Shown: one piece after another, positions 18,128 to 27,377 of the stretch
Layout of the letters: each line of letters begins with the position of its first letter
How positions within the stretch are numbered: the stretch's first letter is position 1
NCBI RefSeq assembly: GCF_042651485.1
Contig: NZ_JBHSDH010000013.1
Span: 558,001 to 622,000, forward strand
Origin: Sphingorhabdus_B arenilitoris
GTDB lineage: Bacteria; Pseudomonadota; Alphaproteobacteria; Sphingomonadales; Sphingomonadaceae
Length of the DNA stretch: 64,000 nt
Reading direction: 5' to 3'
Notes under the pieces: generated by a model
What the model saw: only the letters and a program-made list of their open reading frames with translations
Told to the model about the DNA's origin: nothing
Databases searched by the model: none
Made by a program: the position numbers and the translations under genes

Positions 18128-20715
18128 TAGTCCTCGCTCTTTGCAGCTGCAGGTTTCTTAACAGGTGCCTTCTTTTCCACCGCTGCCTTTTTCTTTGCCG
18201 GTGCCTTTTTCTTGGCCGCCGGTTTTTTGGCAGCCGCTTTCTTTTTACTGCCCTTGGCTGGTCCCTTGGCCGCACGATCATCAATCAACTGCGCTGCTTC
18301 CTCGAGTGTCAGCTGATCCTGAGCGATTGATTTAGGAAGCGTCGCATTGGTCGTGCCGTCCGTGACATAAGCGCCGTAGCGCCCTTCCATCAGCTTGATC
18401 TCTTCCTCCGTACGCGGATGCTTGCCCAATATTTTGAGCGGTTCGCGCGCCGCACCGCGTCCTCGTCCGGGATTGGCCGCAGCTTCAGCAAGCTTAGCGA
18501 CCGCCGCATTCATACCAGTTTCAAACACGTCGGCTGTAGATTGTAACCGAGCATATTTCTTCTGGTGCATCAGGTAAGGGCCATAGCGGCCAATGGCGGC
18601 GACTATATCCTCGCCCGTCTCAGGATGCTGTCCAACCGTCCGTGGCAATGACAGCAGCTTCACAGCCCATTCTAGGCCAATATCTTCGCTGGGTAGGTCC
18701 TTGGGGATGGATGCCCGTTTCGCTTCCTTGCCCTCACCCATTTCAAAATAGGGCCCAAAACGCCCGGATTTTCGCATGATGTCTTCACCGGTTTCAGGGT
18801 GCTGACCCAGCTTTTCAGGCCCAGTATCCCCGGCGTCAGCGCCGCCGGGCTGGCCAAATTTGCGCGTGAATTTGCATTCGGGATAGTTGGAGCAGGCCAC
18901 AAAAGCACCAAAACGTCCACCTCTTAATGCTAAGCTGCCTTCGCCGCAACTTGGGCATAGGCGTGGATCGGTTCCGTCGTCTTTCTCCGGAAACAAATAG
19001 GGTGCCAGAAACTTATCAATTTCCGCTGTCACTTCCGAAGGCTTTTGCTCCATCACCTCGGCGGTTTTGGGTTTGAAATCGCGCCAAAAGGCATCGAGGA
19101 ATTTCTGCCAATCTTCTTTACCGTCGCTAATCTCGTCCAGCTGATCTTCCAGCCCAGCGGTATAGTCGTAGGCAACATAGCGCTCAAAAAATCGTTCTAG
19201 AAACGCCGTTAATAATCGCCCTGATTCTTCTGCAAAGAAACGATTTTTTTCAATTCGAACATAGGCACGGTCTTTGAGAACCTGAATTGTCGAAGCATAG
19301 GTTGACGGACGGCCAATTCCCAATTCCTCAAGCCGTTTAACAAGGCTCGCCTCAGAATAGCGGGGGAGTGGCTGGGTAAAATGCTGCGTTTTTTCGGCGG
19401 ATTTTTTCGCGGGAGCGTCGCCCACCGACATGGGCGGCAACATTGCGCCATCATCACCTTCGCTATCGTCAAGACCTTCTTCATATACTGCTAAAAAGCC
19501 TGGAAATTTCATGACTTGACCCGTTGCCCGCAAAATATGCTGCCCGGTTCCATCCGTCATGTCGACTGTCGTTCGCTCAAGCCGCGCGGACGCCATTTGG
19601 CTGGACATCGCGCGTTTATAAATCAGGTCATATAATTTTGCATAATCACCCGAGCCGCTGCGATCTTTACTAAAATCGGTTGGACGGATGGCTTCGTGGG
19701 CTTCTTGTGCGTTTTTCGCCTTGCTTTGATAAATCCGAGGCTTTTCGGGAATATAGCCGCTGTCAAATCGGTCGGCGATTGCACGGCGTGCTTCCGAAAT
19801 CGCGCTGCCGTCCATTTGGACGCCGTCGGTACGCATATACGTGATGGCACCATCTTCATATAGGCCTTGCGCAATTCGCATTGTATGACTGGCGGCAAAG
19901 CCGAGTTTGCGCGCAGCCTCTTGCTGCAAAGTCGACGTGGTGAATGGAGGCGATGGGTTGCGCGTTACCGGTTTGGTTTCAACCTTATCAACATTGAAAT
20001 TAGCAGCAGCAACAGCTGCACGAGCAGCCTCTGCCTGTGCCTCAGTTTTCAAATCCATCTTGTCCAGCTTATCACCGGCATAGTGGGTCAACCGCGCATC
20101 GAAGCTTTGCCCTTTATGTTCCATAACGGCTTTGATCGACCAATACTCTTGGGCAACGAAGCTCTCAATTTCCCGTTCGCGTTCAACGATCAGGCGCAGC
20201 GCTACCGACTGTACCCGGCCCGCCGACTTCGCACCCGGTAATTTGCGCCACAGCACTGGCGATAGAGTGAAGCCGACCAGATAATCAAGCGCCCGGCGCG
20301 CCCGATAGGCATCGATTAGGTCTAGGTCCAACCCGCGCGGTTTTTGCATCGCTTCGGTCACGGCCGCTTTCGTAATCGCGTTGAACGTAACGCGCTGCAC
20401 GTCCGCGGGCAGAGCCTTTTTCTGGGCCAGCACTTCTTGCACATGCCAGCTAATGGCTTCACCCTCGCGGTCAGGGTCAGTGGCGAGGATCAGCGTATCG
20501 GCTTTTTTCGCATTGTCCGTTATCGCCTTAAGCTGCTTTGCCTTGTCGGCATAATTATCCCACAGCATCGAAAAACCGTTATCCGGGTCAACCGAACCAT
20601 CTTTGGGCGGCAAATCGCGGACATGGCCATAGGAAGCCAGAACCACATGGCCCGGGCCCAAATATTTCTCAATTGTCTTTGCTTTTGCGGGCGATTCAAC
20701 AATAACTAAACGCAT
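18127..20715 (-). CDS. topA: DNA topoisomerase I
   Basis: 862-aa type IA topoisomerase that relaxes negative supercoils. The Toprim domain carries VIVESPAKAKT at the N-terminus and DPDREGE at residues 80-86; the active-site tyrosine is Tyr293 in ITYMRTDGVQ. Later come zinc-ribbon-type modules (CPSCG...CSNYPEC) and repeated ETGEDI modules, then a Lys/Ala/Pro-rich tail of about 50 residues that probably binds DNA non-specifically. The last residue is followed by a TAG whose final G comes from the adjacent repeat element. Third gene of a plsY-dprA-topA run. Confidence 0.97.
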   Translation of the reverse strand: MRLVIVESPAKAKTIEKYLGPGHVVLASYGHVRDLPPKDGSVDPDNGFSMLWDNYADKAKQLKAITDNAKKADTLILATDPDREGEAISWHVQEVLAQKKALPADVQRVTFNAITKAAVTEAMQKPRGLDLDLIDAYRARRALDYLVGFTLSPVLWRKLPGAKSAGRVQSVALRLIVEREREIESFVAQEYWSIKAVMEHKGQSFDARLTHYAGDKLDKMDLKTEAQAEAARAAVAAANFNVDKVETKPVTRNPSPPFTTSTLQQEAARKLGFAASHTMRIAQGLYEDGAITYMRTDGVQMDGSAISEARRAIADRFDSGYIPEKPRIYQSKAKNAQEAHEAIRPTDFSKDRSGSGDYAKLYDLIYKRAMSSQMASARLERTTVDMTDGTGQHILRATGQVMKFPGFLAVYEEGLDDSEGDDGAMLPPMSVGDAPAKKSAEKTQHFTQPLPRYSEASLVKRLEELGIGRPSTYASTIQVLKDRAYVRIEKNRFFAEESGRLLTAFLERFFERYVAYDYTAGLEDQLDEISDGKEDWQKFLDAFWRDFKPKTAEVMEQKPSEVTAEIDKFLAPYLFPEKDDGTDPRLCPSCGEGSLALRGGRFGAFVACSNYPECKFTRKFGQPGGADAGDTGPEKLGQHPETGEDIMRKSGRFGPYFEMGEGKEAKRASIPKDLPSEDIGLEWAVKLLSLPRTVGQHPETGEDIVAAIGRYGPYLMHQKKYARLQSTADVFETGMNAAVAKLAEAAANPGRGRGAAREPLKILGKHPRTEEEIKLMEGRYGAYVTDGTTNATLPKSIAQDQLTLEEAAQLIDDRAAKGPAKGSKKKAAAKKPAAKKKAPAKKKAAVEKKAPVKKPAAAKSED

Positions 20716-20817
20716 AAATTATTTATCTTTTTCCAAACGCTTCACGTACGCGCATATGGTGGCGGGCATTTTCTAACGCCGTCAAGCATGATTTTAACAG
20801 CGATGTCCAGCAAGGAT

Positions 20818-21948
20818 TTATCCAGCGAGCCTGACCTTCGCTCCTGCCCCTCGCTCCAATCGGCCAGCTAGTTCCAGCTCAAGCAGGACCAGTTGTACCG
20901 CAGATGTCGGCGCCTCAGATTGCCGAACCAGCTCGTCCACCGAAACATAAGTCATACCCAGCAGGTCAATAATGGCCTGCCGTTCGGCCTCACCTTCAAA
21001 ATTATATTCCTCTGCTGGCGGTGCCTCCAGTTTTTGCGCCGGACGAGATTGCGACATGCGATCATCAAAAGGCCTGATTAATTCGGCGATTTCACTGGCA
21101 TCCTGAACCAATGTCGCACCTTCCCGAATAAGCTGATTGCAGCCACGCGCTCTTGGATCAAGCGGCGAGCCGGGTATCGCCATAACTTCGCGCCCCATTT
21201 CTGCGGCAAGGCGGGCAGTGATTAGCGATCCCGACCGAGGCGCGGCTTCAACAACCACTGTGCCCAATGAAAGCCCTGCAATAATTCGGTTTCGATACGG
21301 AAAATGCCGTGCCCGAGGTTCGGTTCCTGGCGGCGCTTCGGCAATGAGCAGCCCTTTTTCAGCAATCTCATACTGAAGCGATTTATTTTCAGGTGGGTAG
21401 GCCACGTCTATCCCGCCTGCAATAACCGCGATCGTCCCGCTATCCAGCGAACCAATATGTGACGCTGTATCAATTCCGCGGGCCAAACCAGATACCACGA
21501 CCAAATGTTCCCGGCCCAGCTCAAGCGCCAATTGCCGGGCATAACGGCATGCTCCTGCCGACGCATTACGGGCACCGACCATTGCGACTGACATAACATC
21601 CAACAGGTCCAGATTGCCTCGATAAGTGAAGGCTGGCGGCGCATTATCAAGCTGCGCCAGTAAAGCGGGATAGGCGGCGTCACCCATGAAAACATAACGC
21701 GCGCCTGCACGATGCGCTGCCTCCATCTCAGCTTCAATTTGTGCCTCGCTGGCGACGGAAAATGACCGCTTGCCGCCCCTGGCGGCCAAATCAGGAATAG
21801 CCTTCAAGGCTTCAGCGGCATTGCCAAACCGGGACAGAAGCTGCCGATAGGTAACAGGCCCGATATTGGGACAGCGCAGCAGCCTTAGCCGGTCAAAATC
21901 AGTCGATTGTGCCAAAAATACCCCGCCGTTATTTAGATTTGGATCCAA
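20818..21948 (-). CDS. dprA: DNA-processing protein DprA
   Basis: Up to 376 aa; DprA/Smf loads RecA on incoming single-stranded DNA during transformation. An N-terminal helix-hairpin-helix/SAM-like part contains RCPNIGPVTYRQLL, followed by the Rossmann-like domain with MVGARNAS and VVSGLARGIDTASH, and a C-terminal winged-helix-like part. The listed start is a TTG overlapping plsY by 20 bp; a TTG at 21915 (LAQSTDFDRL) with GGCGGGG before it gives a more typical N-terminus and may be the true start. Confidence 0.94.
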   Translation of the reverse strand: MDPNLNNGGVFLAQSTDFDRLRLLRCPNIGPVTYRQLLSRFGNAAEALKAIPDLAARGGKRSFSVASEAQIEAEMEAAHRAGARYVFMGDAAYPALLAQLDNAPPAFTYRGNLDLLDVMSVAMVGARNASAGACRYARQLALELGREHLVVVSGLARGIDTASHIGSLDSGTIAVIAGGIDVAYPPENKSLQYEIAEKGLLIAEAPPGTEPRARHFPYRNRIIAGLSLGTVVVEAAPRSGSLITARLAAEMGREVMAIPGSPLDPRARGCNQLIREGATLVQDASEIAELIRPFDDRMSQSRPAQKLEAPPAEEYNFEGEAERQAIIDLLGMTYVSVDELVRQSEAPTSAVQLVLLELELAGRLERGAGAKVRLAG

Positions 21949-22525
21949 CGCGCGGCTCGTTCCCGCTCAGCAGGCGTTCGATATTTTCGCGGTGTTTCCA
22001 AAAAACAATCAAAGAACAAGCAATTAACAGAGGAACCAAATCCCCTCGCCCGAAATAATAGGCCGCAATCGGCGCGCATAATGCAGCGATCAATCCCGAC
22101 AGCGATGATATTCGAAACAGAATCAAAGCGCCGATCCAAGCGACGGCGTAGACCACTCCTCCCTGCCAAAATAGTCCGAACATGATGCCAGCATAAGTGG
22201 CAACGCCCTTCCCGCCTTCAAACCGCAACCATACCGGATAGAGATGCCCAAAAAAAGCGCCGGCGGCGGCAATTGCTTCGCATCCGGGGAAGAAGCGCGC
22301 CGCGATCAATACAGCTGCCAAACCCTTCATCAGATCGAGCAGCAAGGTGAGCGCGGCAAGCCATTTTTTTCCGGTTCGCAACACATTGGTCGCGCCGATA
22401 TTACCAGAGCCAATGCTCCGTAAATCGCCTCCGCCCGTCGCTTTTGTTAGGATAAGGCCAAAAGGAATTGATCCCAGACCATAACCCAGCAGCAAGGATA
22501 ATATTATGGGAATTAAATAAGCCAA
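21929..22525 (-). CDS. plsY: Glycerol-3-phosphate acyltransferase (acyl-phosphate type)
   Basis: 198-aa polytopic inner-membrane enzyme that acylates glycerol-3-phosphate with acyl-phosphate, the first step of phospholipid synthesis. Family motifs GSIPFGLI and GSGNIGATNVLR are present near the N-terminus and FEGGKGVATYAG in the middle. Several hydrophobic helices span the chain. It overlaps dprA by up to 20 bp; plsY-dprA-topA is a common alphaproteobacterial order. Divergent from murI. Confidence 0.95.
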   Translation of the reverse strand: MAYLIPIILSLLLGYGLGSIPFGLILTKATGGGDLRSIGSGNIGATNVLRTGKKWLAALTLLLDLMKGLAAVLIAARFFPGCEAIAAAGAFFGHLYPVWLRFEGGKGVATYAGIMFGLFWQGGVVYAVAWIGALILFRISSLSGLIAALCAPIAAYYFGRGDLVPLLIACSLIVFWKHRENIERLLSGNEPRVGSKSK

Positions 22526-22644
22526 GCCGCCGAATCCTCTTCAAGTGCAGCGTTGATATAGAAATTTTCCCATAGTCTCAAGCGGCTGTGCCGATGCGGC
22601 GCTATAGCGCACTTGCTTTGGGTTAGGCCGATATTGCTGGTGAC

Positions 22645-23544
22645 ATGCCTGTCGGCCATTGCGCCTTTTCGCCATTGCACCTCTTGACCATCGCCGGTGC
22701 CCCGCGATACCGCATGATCATGTCCTTGCCTTTAACCGCCAGCCAAAATCCGGATCCCGCCGCGCCGATACTTATCTTCGATTCAGGCGTTGGCGGACTG
22801 TCAGTGTTGAAAGAGGTAACGCGGGCATTGCCGTTGGCCCCGATTGTGTACGCCGCCGATCATGCAGGCCTGCCCTATGGTGAAAAAAGCGAAGCTGAAA
22901 TTGCGGCGCGGGTTCCGGCTTTATTGGGGCGTTTGGTGGAACGCTACAACCCCCGCCTTGTTACTATTGCTTGCAACACAGCTTGCACCATTGCGCTTTC
23001 CCATGTCCGGGCAGCGCTGAACCTACCCGTTGTGGGCACGGTTCCAGCGATTAAACCGGCGGCCATAGCCACCAAGAGCGGTGTTATTGGGCTATTGGGC
23101 ACTCAAGCGACAATAAGGCAAGCGTATGTGGATCAATTGGAACGAGAGTTTGCCGCTAATTTGACATTGCTGCGCTATGCTGCACCGGAGTTGGTTCATG
23201 CAGCGGAAGCAAAAATGCGCGGAGACGCAATCAGTGACGACGTGTATGTTTCGGCCATAAATGGACTTCGAAATCAGCCCAATGGCTCGCAAATGGACGT
23301 GGTGATATTGGGATGCACCCATTTTCCTCTGCTCATCGATGAATTAGCCAAGGTTGCTGGCAATGTAAGTTTTGTCGATGGCGCAAAAGGAATTGCGCGC
23401 CGAATTTCTCATTTATGTGACGGCCAATCTTGGCCAGAAAACAGGCCTCTTTATCAATTTGTCACGACGGGCGACCCAGAAATGTGTGCCAGCTATCTGC
23501 CGCAGTTGATTGAGTTTGGCTTTCGTCAAATAGACGGGCTTTGA
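22645..23544 (+). CDS. murI: Glutamate racemase
   Basis: Supplies D-glutamate for peptidoglycan. Motifs FDSGVGGLSVLKEV, the first catalytic cysteine in IACNTACT and the second in LGCTHFPLL are all present, so the enzyme should be active. The 5' end is uncertain: the open frame begins at 22645 with a modest GGTGA before it, but in-frame ATGs at 22714 and 22720 (MSLPLTAS) give the usual 274-276 aa length, and the extra 23-25 residues look unstructured. Confidence 0.94.
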   Translation: MPVGHCAFSPLHLLTIAGAPRYRMIMSLPLTASQNPDPAAPILIFDSGVGGLSVLKEVTRALPLAPIVYAADHAGLPYGEKSEAEIAARVPALLGRLVERYNPRLVTIACNTACTIALSHVRAALNLPVVGTVPAIKPAAIATKSGVIGLLGTQATIRQAYVDQLEREFAANLTLLRYAAPELVHAAEAKMRGDAISDDVYVSAINGLRNQPNGSQMDVVILGCTHFPLLIDELAKVAGNVSFVDGAKGIARRISHLCDGQSWPENRPLYQFVTTGDPEMCASYLPQLIEFGFRQIDGL

Positions 23545-23607
23545 TCGCCTTTCTCAATCACTATACCTGATAATCTTCGCTGGCAGATCGAATAAACCCA
23601 CCCTATT

Positions 23608-23621
23608 TTGACATAAATCAA
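23608..23621. promoter_or_regulatory. FNR/FixK-type box upstream of hemA
   Basis: TTGAC-ATAA-ATCAA matches the CRP/FNR-family oxygen-control consensus TTGAT-N4-ATCAA at 9 of 10 defined bases, and the FixK form (TTGAY-N4-RTCAA) fully. It lies 171 bp before the hemA start. Oxygen control of hemA by FnrL through such a box is known in Rhodobacter; transfer of that role here is inference. Confidence 0.55.
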
Positions 23622-23792
23622 CGACTAGCACCGCGATAAGTGCGACAGCGGCGACCTCCCGGATGTTTAGGACATGAAATGAAAGCAACGGTCACAGATT
23701 TGCAAGTCGTTCGCACTGGATTTTTTCAAAATCCTCCCGTAAATGACGGCGAAAGGCAAAAAAGACCGCGTGGCAACAGGAATTTTCCAGCG

Positions 23793-25013
23793 ATGAATTA
23801 TGACCAAGTGTTTGACAAGGCGATAGACCGGCTGCATGCCGAAGGGCGTTACCGGGTATTTATCGATATCTTGCGCAATAAGGGCAAATTCCCCAATGCG
23901 CGCTGTTTTGCTGGACATAATGGACCAAAGCCAATTACCGTTTGGTGCTCCAACGATTATCTGTGCATGGGGCAACATCCCAAAGTGATTTCTGCGATGG
24001 AAGAAGCGTTGCATGATGTTGGCGCAGGGTCGGGCGGCACCCGAAATATTGGCGGCAACACGCATTATCATATTGAATTAGAAAGCGAACTGGCCGACTT
24101 ACACGGTAAAACGGGAGCGCTGCTGTTTACGTCGGGTTATGTGTCGAATGAAGCGACATTATCCACTCTCGCCAAAATATTGCCTGGATGCATCATTTAT
24201 TCAGACGAGTTAAACCATGCGAGCATGATTGCTGGCATCCGCAATGCAGGCTGCGAAAAACGGGTTTGGCGGCATAATGATCTGGCCCATTTGGAAGAGT
24301 TATTGGCTGCCGACGATCCAGAGGTTCCAAAGCTTATCGCCTTTGAAAGCGTTTATTCAATGGACGGCGACGTCGCCCCGATTGGCGCAGTTTGCGATCT
24401 CGCCGATAAATATAATGCGCTTACCTATTGCGATGAAGTGCATGCGGTAGGCATGTATGGTCCGCGCGGCGGCGGCATTACCGAGCGCGACGGCGTGGCG
24501 CAGCGCGTTACCATCATTGAAGGCACATTGGGCAAGGCATTTGGTGTCATGGGCGGCTATATCACCGCCGATCAGAAGATAGTCGACGTCATCCGTAGCT
24601 ATGCCCCCGGTTTCATTTTCACCACCAGCCTATCACCGGTTCTGGTCGCAGGTGTATTGGCCGCAGTCAAACATCTCAAAGCGTCAAGTGAGGAGCGCGA
24701 CGCACAGCAAGCCAATGCGGCGACTTTGAAACAGCTTTTTGCCGATTCTGGTTTGCCGGTGATGATGAGCAATACCCATATCGTCCCATTAATGGTTGGC
24801 GATCCGGTAAAAGCCAAGAAGATCAGCGATATCTTGCTGGCTGAATATGGCGTTTATGTGCAGCCGATCAATTATCCCACCGTTCCGCGCGGCACCGAAC
24901 GTCTGCGATTCACGCCGGGACCGCAACATGACGAAGCAATGATGCGCGACCTTACGGATGCATTGGTTGAGATTTGGGGCCGAATGGAGATGCAGCTTCA
25001 AAAAGCAGCATAA
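23793..25013 (+). CDS. hemA: 5-aminolevulinate synthase
   Basis: Condenses succinyl-CoA with glycine to 5-aminolevulinate, first step of haem synthesis by the alphaproteobacterial Shemin route. PLP fold type I with SDELNHASMI, YCDEVHAVGMYG and the PLP lysine in EGTLGKAFG. Starting at ATG 23793 gives 406 aa and puts that lysine at residue 248, the number it has in the Rhodobacter enzyme, which strongly favours this start over an in-frame ATG at 23640 that would add 51 residues. The ~250-bp upstream region holds an FNR-type box. Confidence 0.96.
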   Translation: MNYDQVFDKAIDRLHAEGRYRVFIDILRNKGKFPNARCFAGHNGPKPITVWCSNDYLCMGQHPKVISAMEEALHDVGAGSGGTRNIGGNTHYHIELESELADLHGKTGALLFTSGYVSNEATLSTLAKILPGCIIYSDELNHASMIAGIRNAGCEKRVWRHNDLAHLEELLAADDPEVPKLIAFESVYSMDGDVAPIGAVCDLADKYNALTYCDEVHAVGMYGPRGGGITERDGVAQRVTIIEGTLGKAFGVMGGYITADQKIVDVIRSYAPGFIFTTSLSPVLVAGVLAAVKHLKASSEERDAQQANAATLKQLFADSGLPVMMSNTHIVPLMVGDPVKAKKISDILLAEYGVYVQPINYPTVPRGTERLRFTPGPQHDEAMMRDLTDALVEIWGRMEMQLQKAA

Positions 25014-25058
25014 TCCCTGTAACGCTGCCGAAGCAATCATCTGCCGAAATGTTAGGCG

Positions 25059-25523
25059 CTAAGTTGCTCTTCGTCCAAAACTAGTGGCAACGCCAATCGG
25101 ATTTCTCGCAACTGGCGCGGGCGGAATCTCTGGCTCGACTTTATCCGGTTTTGTTTGAGGCTCGGGTTCGGGCAACAAAATGTCCAGCCGAGGATTGTTT
25201 TTATATCCGGAAGGCGGTTCAGCAATATCGTGATACACCGGAATATCTGATTTCTGATTGTTACGGCCATCAGTACCGGTTTCATTTTCCGCCTCGGTCC
25301 ATCCGGCGGCCTTTAGTCCGCTGATATACACGTCGTTGTAAATGAACGGCCATACCAGCCACGACAGGCCCAATGTAAATAGCGCAGAAAAAAACATGAA
25401 GGCGGCGTTTTTTGCATCACCGCGAAACAGAGCCGGAAAAATCCCAAAAAAGAAAGTCGTCCAAGAAAAGCCGGTTGGCACTGCCTTTCGGGGACCGGTG
25501 AGTGATTTTTGCAGGATAATCAT
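25059..25523 (-). CDS. Small membrane protein with DUF2628-like N-terminus
   Basis: 154 aa. The first third has two hydrophobic segments including GFSWTTFFFGIFPALFRGD, a motif found in DUF2628-like and related small membrane proteins, followed by FMFFSALFTLGLSWLVWPFIYN. The C-terminal half is polar and rich in Pro, Glu and Asn with no recognisable fold. Probably an inner-membrane protein with a cytoplasmic tail; function unknown. Convergent with hemA, 45 bp apart. Confidence 0.65.
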   Translation of the reverse strand: MIILQKSLTGPRKAVPTGFSWTTFFFGIFPALFRGDAKNAAFMFFSALFTLGLSWLVWPFIYNDVYISGLKAAGWTEAENETGTDGRNNQKSDIPVYHDIAEPPSGYKNNPRLDILLPEPEPQTKPDKVEPEIPPAPVARNPIGVATSFGRRAT

Positions 25524-25604
25524 TATTTTGGCTCAAAAACAATTGGAAACCTGCAAATAACGAAATATCCTAAATAAATTCCAAATTTTATAACATAAAA
25601 TGAA

Positions 25605-25632
25605 GGAGCCCTGCTTTGACAAGCAAGGCTCC
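25605..25632 (-). terminator. Putative terminator of the fasciclin gene
   Basis: On the minus strand GGAGCC-TTGCTT...AAAGCA-GGGCTCC forms a stem of about 11 bp with one mismatch around a 4-5-nt loop, followed by TTCATTTTATG. It starts about 30 bp after the fasciclin stop codon. The T-tract is interrupted, so efficiency is uncertain. Confidence 0.55.
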
Positions 25633-25661
25633 CGCATTAAGACGCTTTTTGAGCATGGTGA

Positions 25662-26225
25662 TTAAGGCATTACCACTGTATCAATGACATGAATAACGCC
25701 ATTTGACGCCGCCACGTCCGTCATTATGATTTTGGATTTATTGCCTTGCGCATCTGTAAGCATCAATGCGCCGTGGCTGTCGCTGCTGATTGTCAACTTA
25801 CCGCCTTGCACCGTATCTACGCTGGCAGAGCCCTTGTTAGCCTTTAACAGCTTCATCACATCTTTCGCACCGAATTTCCCGGCTACGACATGGTAAGTTA
25901 AGATACTGGTCAATGTGCCCTTATTTTCAGGCTTCACCAATTCTCCAACCGTTCCGTCGGGAAGCTTTCCAAAGGCATCGTCGGTTGGCGCAAAAACCGT
26001 GAATGGTCCTTCACCCGACAGGGTATCAACCAGTTCAGCTGCCTTAACTGCTGCAACCAGTGTTTCGAAATTCTCATTGCCTGCTGCCACTCCGACAATG
26101 TTGGCCGGCGCCGCATTCGCCGCTTTGTTTCCATGATCATGAGCATGAACGATTGTTGCGCCACCCAAAGCAGCAAAAGCCACAGTCGCTGCCAAGGTTG
26201 TCTTTGCGATAACTCCAATTTTCAT
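25662..26225 (-). CDS. Secreted fasciclin-domain protein
   Basis: 187 aa from ATG 26225, which has AAAGGA before it; a start at 26276 would add 17 residues. A signal peptide (KTTLAATVAFAALGGATIVHA) is followed by a His/Asp segment and one FAS1 domain of about 140 residues with the H1 box GPFTVFAPTDDAF and the H2 region LTYHVVAGKF. Bacterial members are exported adhesion-like proteins of mostly unknown role. Single gene with its own terminator-like hairpin downstream. Confidence 0.9.
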   Translation of the reverse strand: MKIGVIAKTTLAATVAFAALGGATIVHAHDHGNKAANAAPANIVGVAAGNENFETLVAAVKAAELVDTLSGEGPFTVFAPTDDAFGKLPDGTVGELVKPENKGTLTSILTYHVVAGKFGAKDVMKLLKANKGSASVDTVQGGKLTISSDSHGALMLTDAQGNKSKIIMTDVAASNGVIHVIDTVVMP

Positions 26226-26331
26226 TTTAAATCCTTTCGATTCGGGGGAATGTTCTGGAATGAACGATTGTAGCAACGAAAGGATTGGCGCTTTGGATGC
26301 ATCTACCCCGATTGCAAATCAGATTATAAAT

Positions 26332-27324
26332 CTAATCGCTTGTTTTATTGAGCAATATTTTAGAAAAATATTCTGGATCAACATTCCCGCCAGATAATGT
26401 GATAAGTGCCGGGGCGTCAGTGATAATCTTACCCGAAATTACCGCTGCCAGTGCAGCGGCACCGCCGGGTTCAACCACCAGGCGCAATTTTTCATAGACC
26501 AACCGCATTGCCGTTCCAATTTCATCAGGCGTGACTGCGGCAGCGCTATAAACACGATTTTTCAGAACATTAAAGTTAATCGGAAAGCTGATTGGTGTTT
26601 GCAGCGCATCACATGGGGTGGGGTGTGCTTGATCTTCAACCGGCAATATTGTGCCCGCCGCCAGCGAACGGATGACATCATCCCACCCCTCTGGTTCAGC
26701 AAGGGACAATTTGGCGTCCGGACAAGCAAGCGACAGCCCCGCCGACAGGCCTCCGCCGCCGCAACAAGCGACGATATGGGCCGGGCCTTTAACGCCCATC
26801 GCCTCCATCTGCGCCATTGCTTCTATCCCGAGCGTTCCCTGCCCTTCGATTATCCATGGATCGGCAAAAGCATGGACAAGCACTGCACCGGTTTTCGCCA
26901 CTATTGTCGCTGCAATTGCATCTCTGTCCTGACCGGGCCGTTCATAGAGAACGACCTGTGCTCCCAGCGCCTTGGTTGCCGCAATTTTTGCCTTTGGCGC
27001 ATTGCGGGGCATCACGATGGTCGCTGCCATTCCCAGCTTTTTGGCGGCCCAGGCAACGCCCTGTGCGTGATTGCCGCTCGACACGCCGACAATGCCGCGC
27101 TCACGCTCTCCCGCGCTCATATCCGAGAGCCGGTGCCAAGCACCGCGTATCTTGAACGCGCCAATGGGTTGCAGCATTTCGGCTTTACACCATAATGTTA
27201 CGCCATCGACCTCCAACGGCATTAAAGGCGTTGGCGGCAATATTTCTGCTATTTTTTGGGCAGCCCGCAAAACGCCTTCGCGAGTCGGGGAACGATAGGG
27301 GGAAAGCGGGTCTTGTGCTGTCAT
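26332..27324 (-). CDS. Threonine/serine dehydratase (PLP fold type II)
   Basis: About 330 aa, without the regulatory C-terminal domain of biosynthetic IlvA, so nearer to catabolic threonine dehydratase or serine racemase-like enzymes. PLP lysine 58 lies in GAFKIRGAW, the substrate loop is SSGNHAQGVA, and the PLP phosphate loop is CCGGGGLSAG. It deaminates Thr/Ser to an oxoacid and ammonia; 2-oxobutyrate from threonine would feed propionyl-CoA (inference). GTG 27327 and ATG 27324 are both possible starts. Divergent from the polyamine genes with about 50 bp between. Confidence 0.88.
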   Translation of the reverse strand: MTAQDPLSPYRSPTREGVLRAAQKIAEILPPTPLMPLEVDGVTLWCKAEMLQPIGAFKIRGAWHRLSDMSAGERERGIVGVSSGNHAQGVAWAAKKLGMAATIVMPRNAPKAKIAATKALGAQVVLYERPGQDRDAIAATIVAKTGAVLVHAFADPWIIEGQGTLGIEAMAQMEAMGVKGPAHIVACCGGGGLSAGLSLACPDAKLSLAEPEGWDDVIRSLAAGTILPVEDQAHPTPCDALQTPISFPINFNVLKNRVYSAAAVTPDEIGTAMRLVYEKLRLVVEPGGAAALAAVISGKIITDAPALITLSGGNVDPEYFSKILLNKTSD

Positions 27325-27377
27325 CACAGCAATCTATATCGGCTCAGACGAATCTTGCAAAAGCAAAGGAAGCGGCA

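Noticed and set aside
22599..22610. 12-bp palindrome GCGCTATAGCGC between plsY and murI as an operator
   Set aside because: Short and likely to occur by chance in this composition; no second signal supports it.
23640..23792. 51-residue N-terminal extension of 5-aminolevulinate synthase
   Set aside because: Starting at 23793 gives normal length and places the PLP lysine at residue 248; the extension overlaps the regulatory region.
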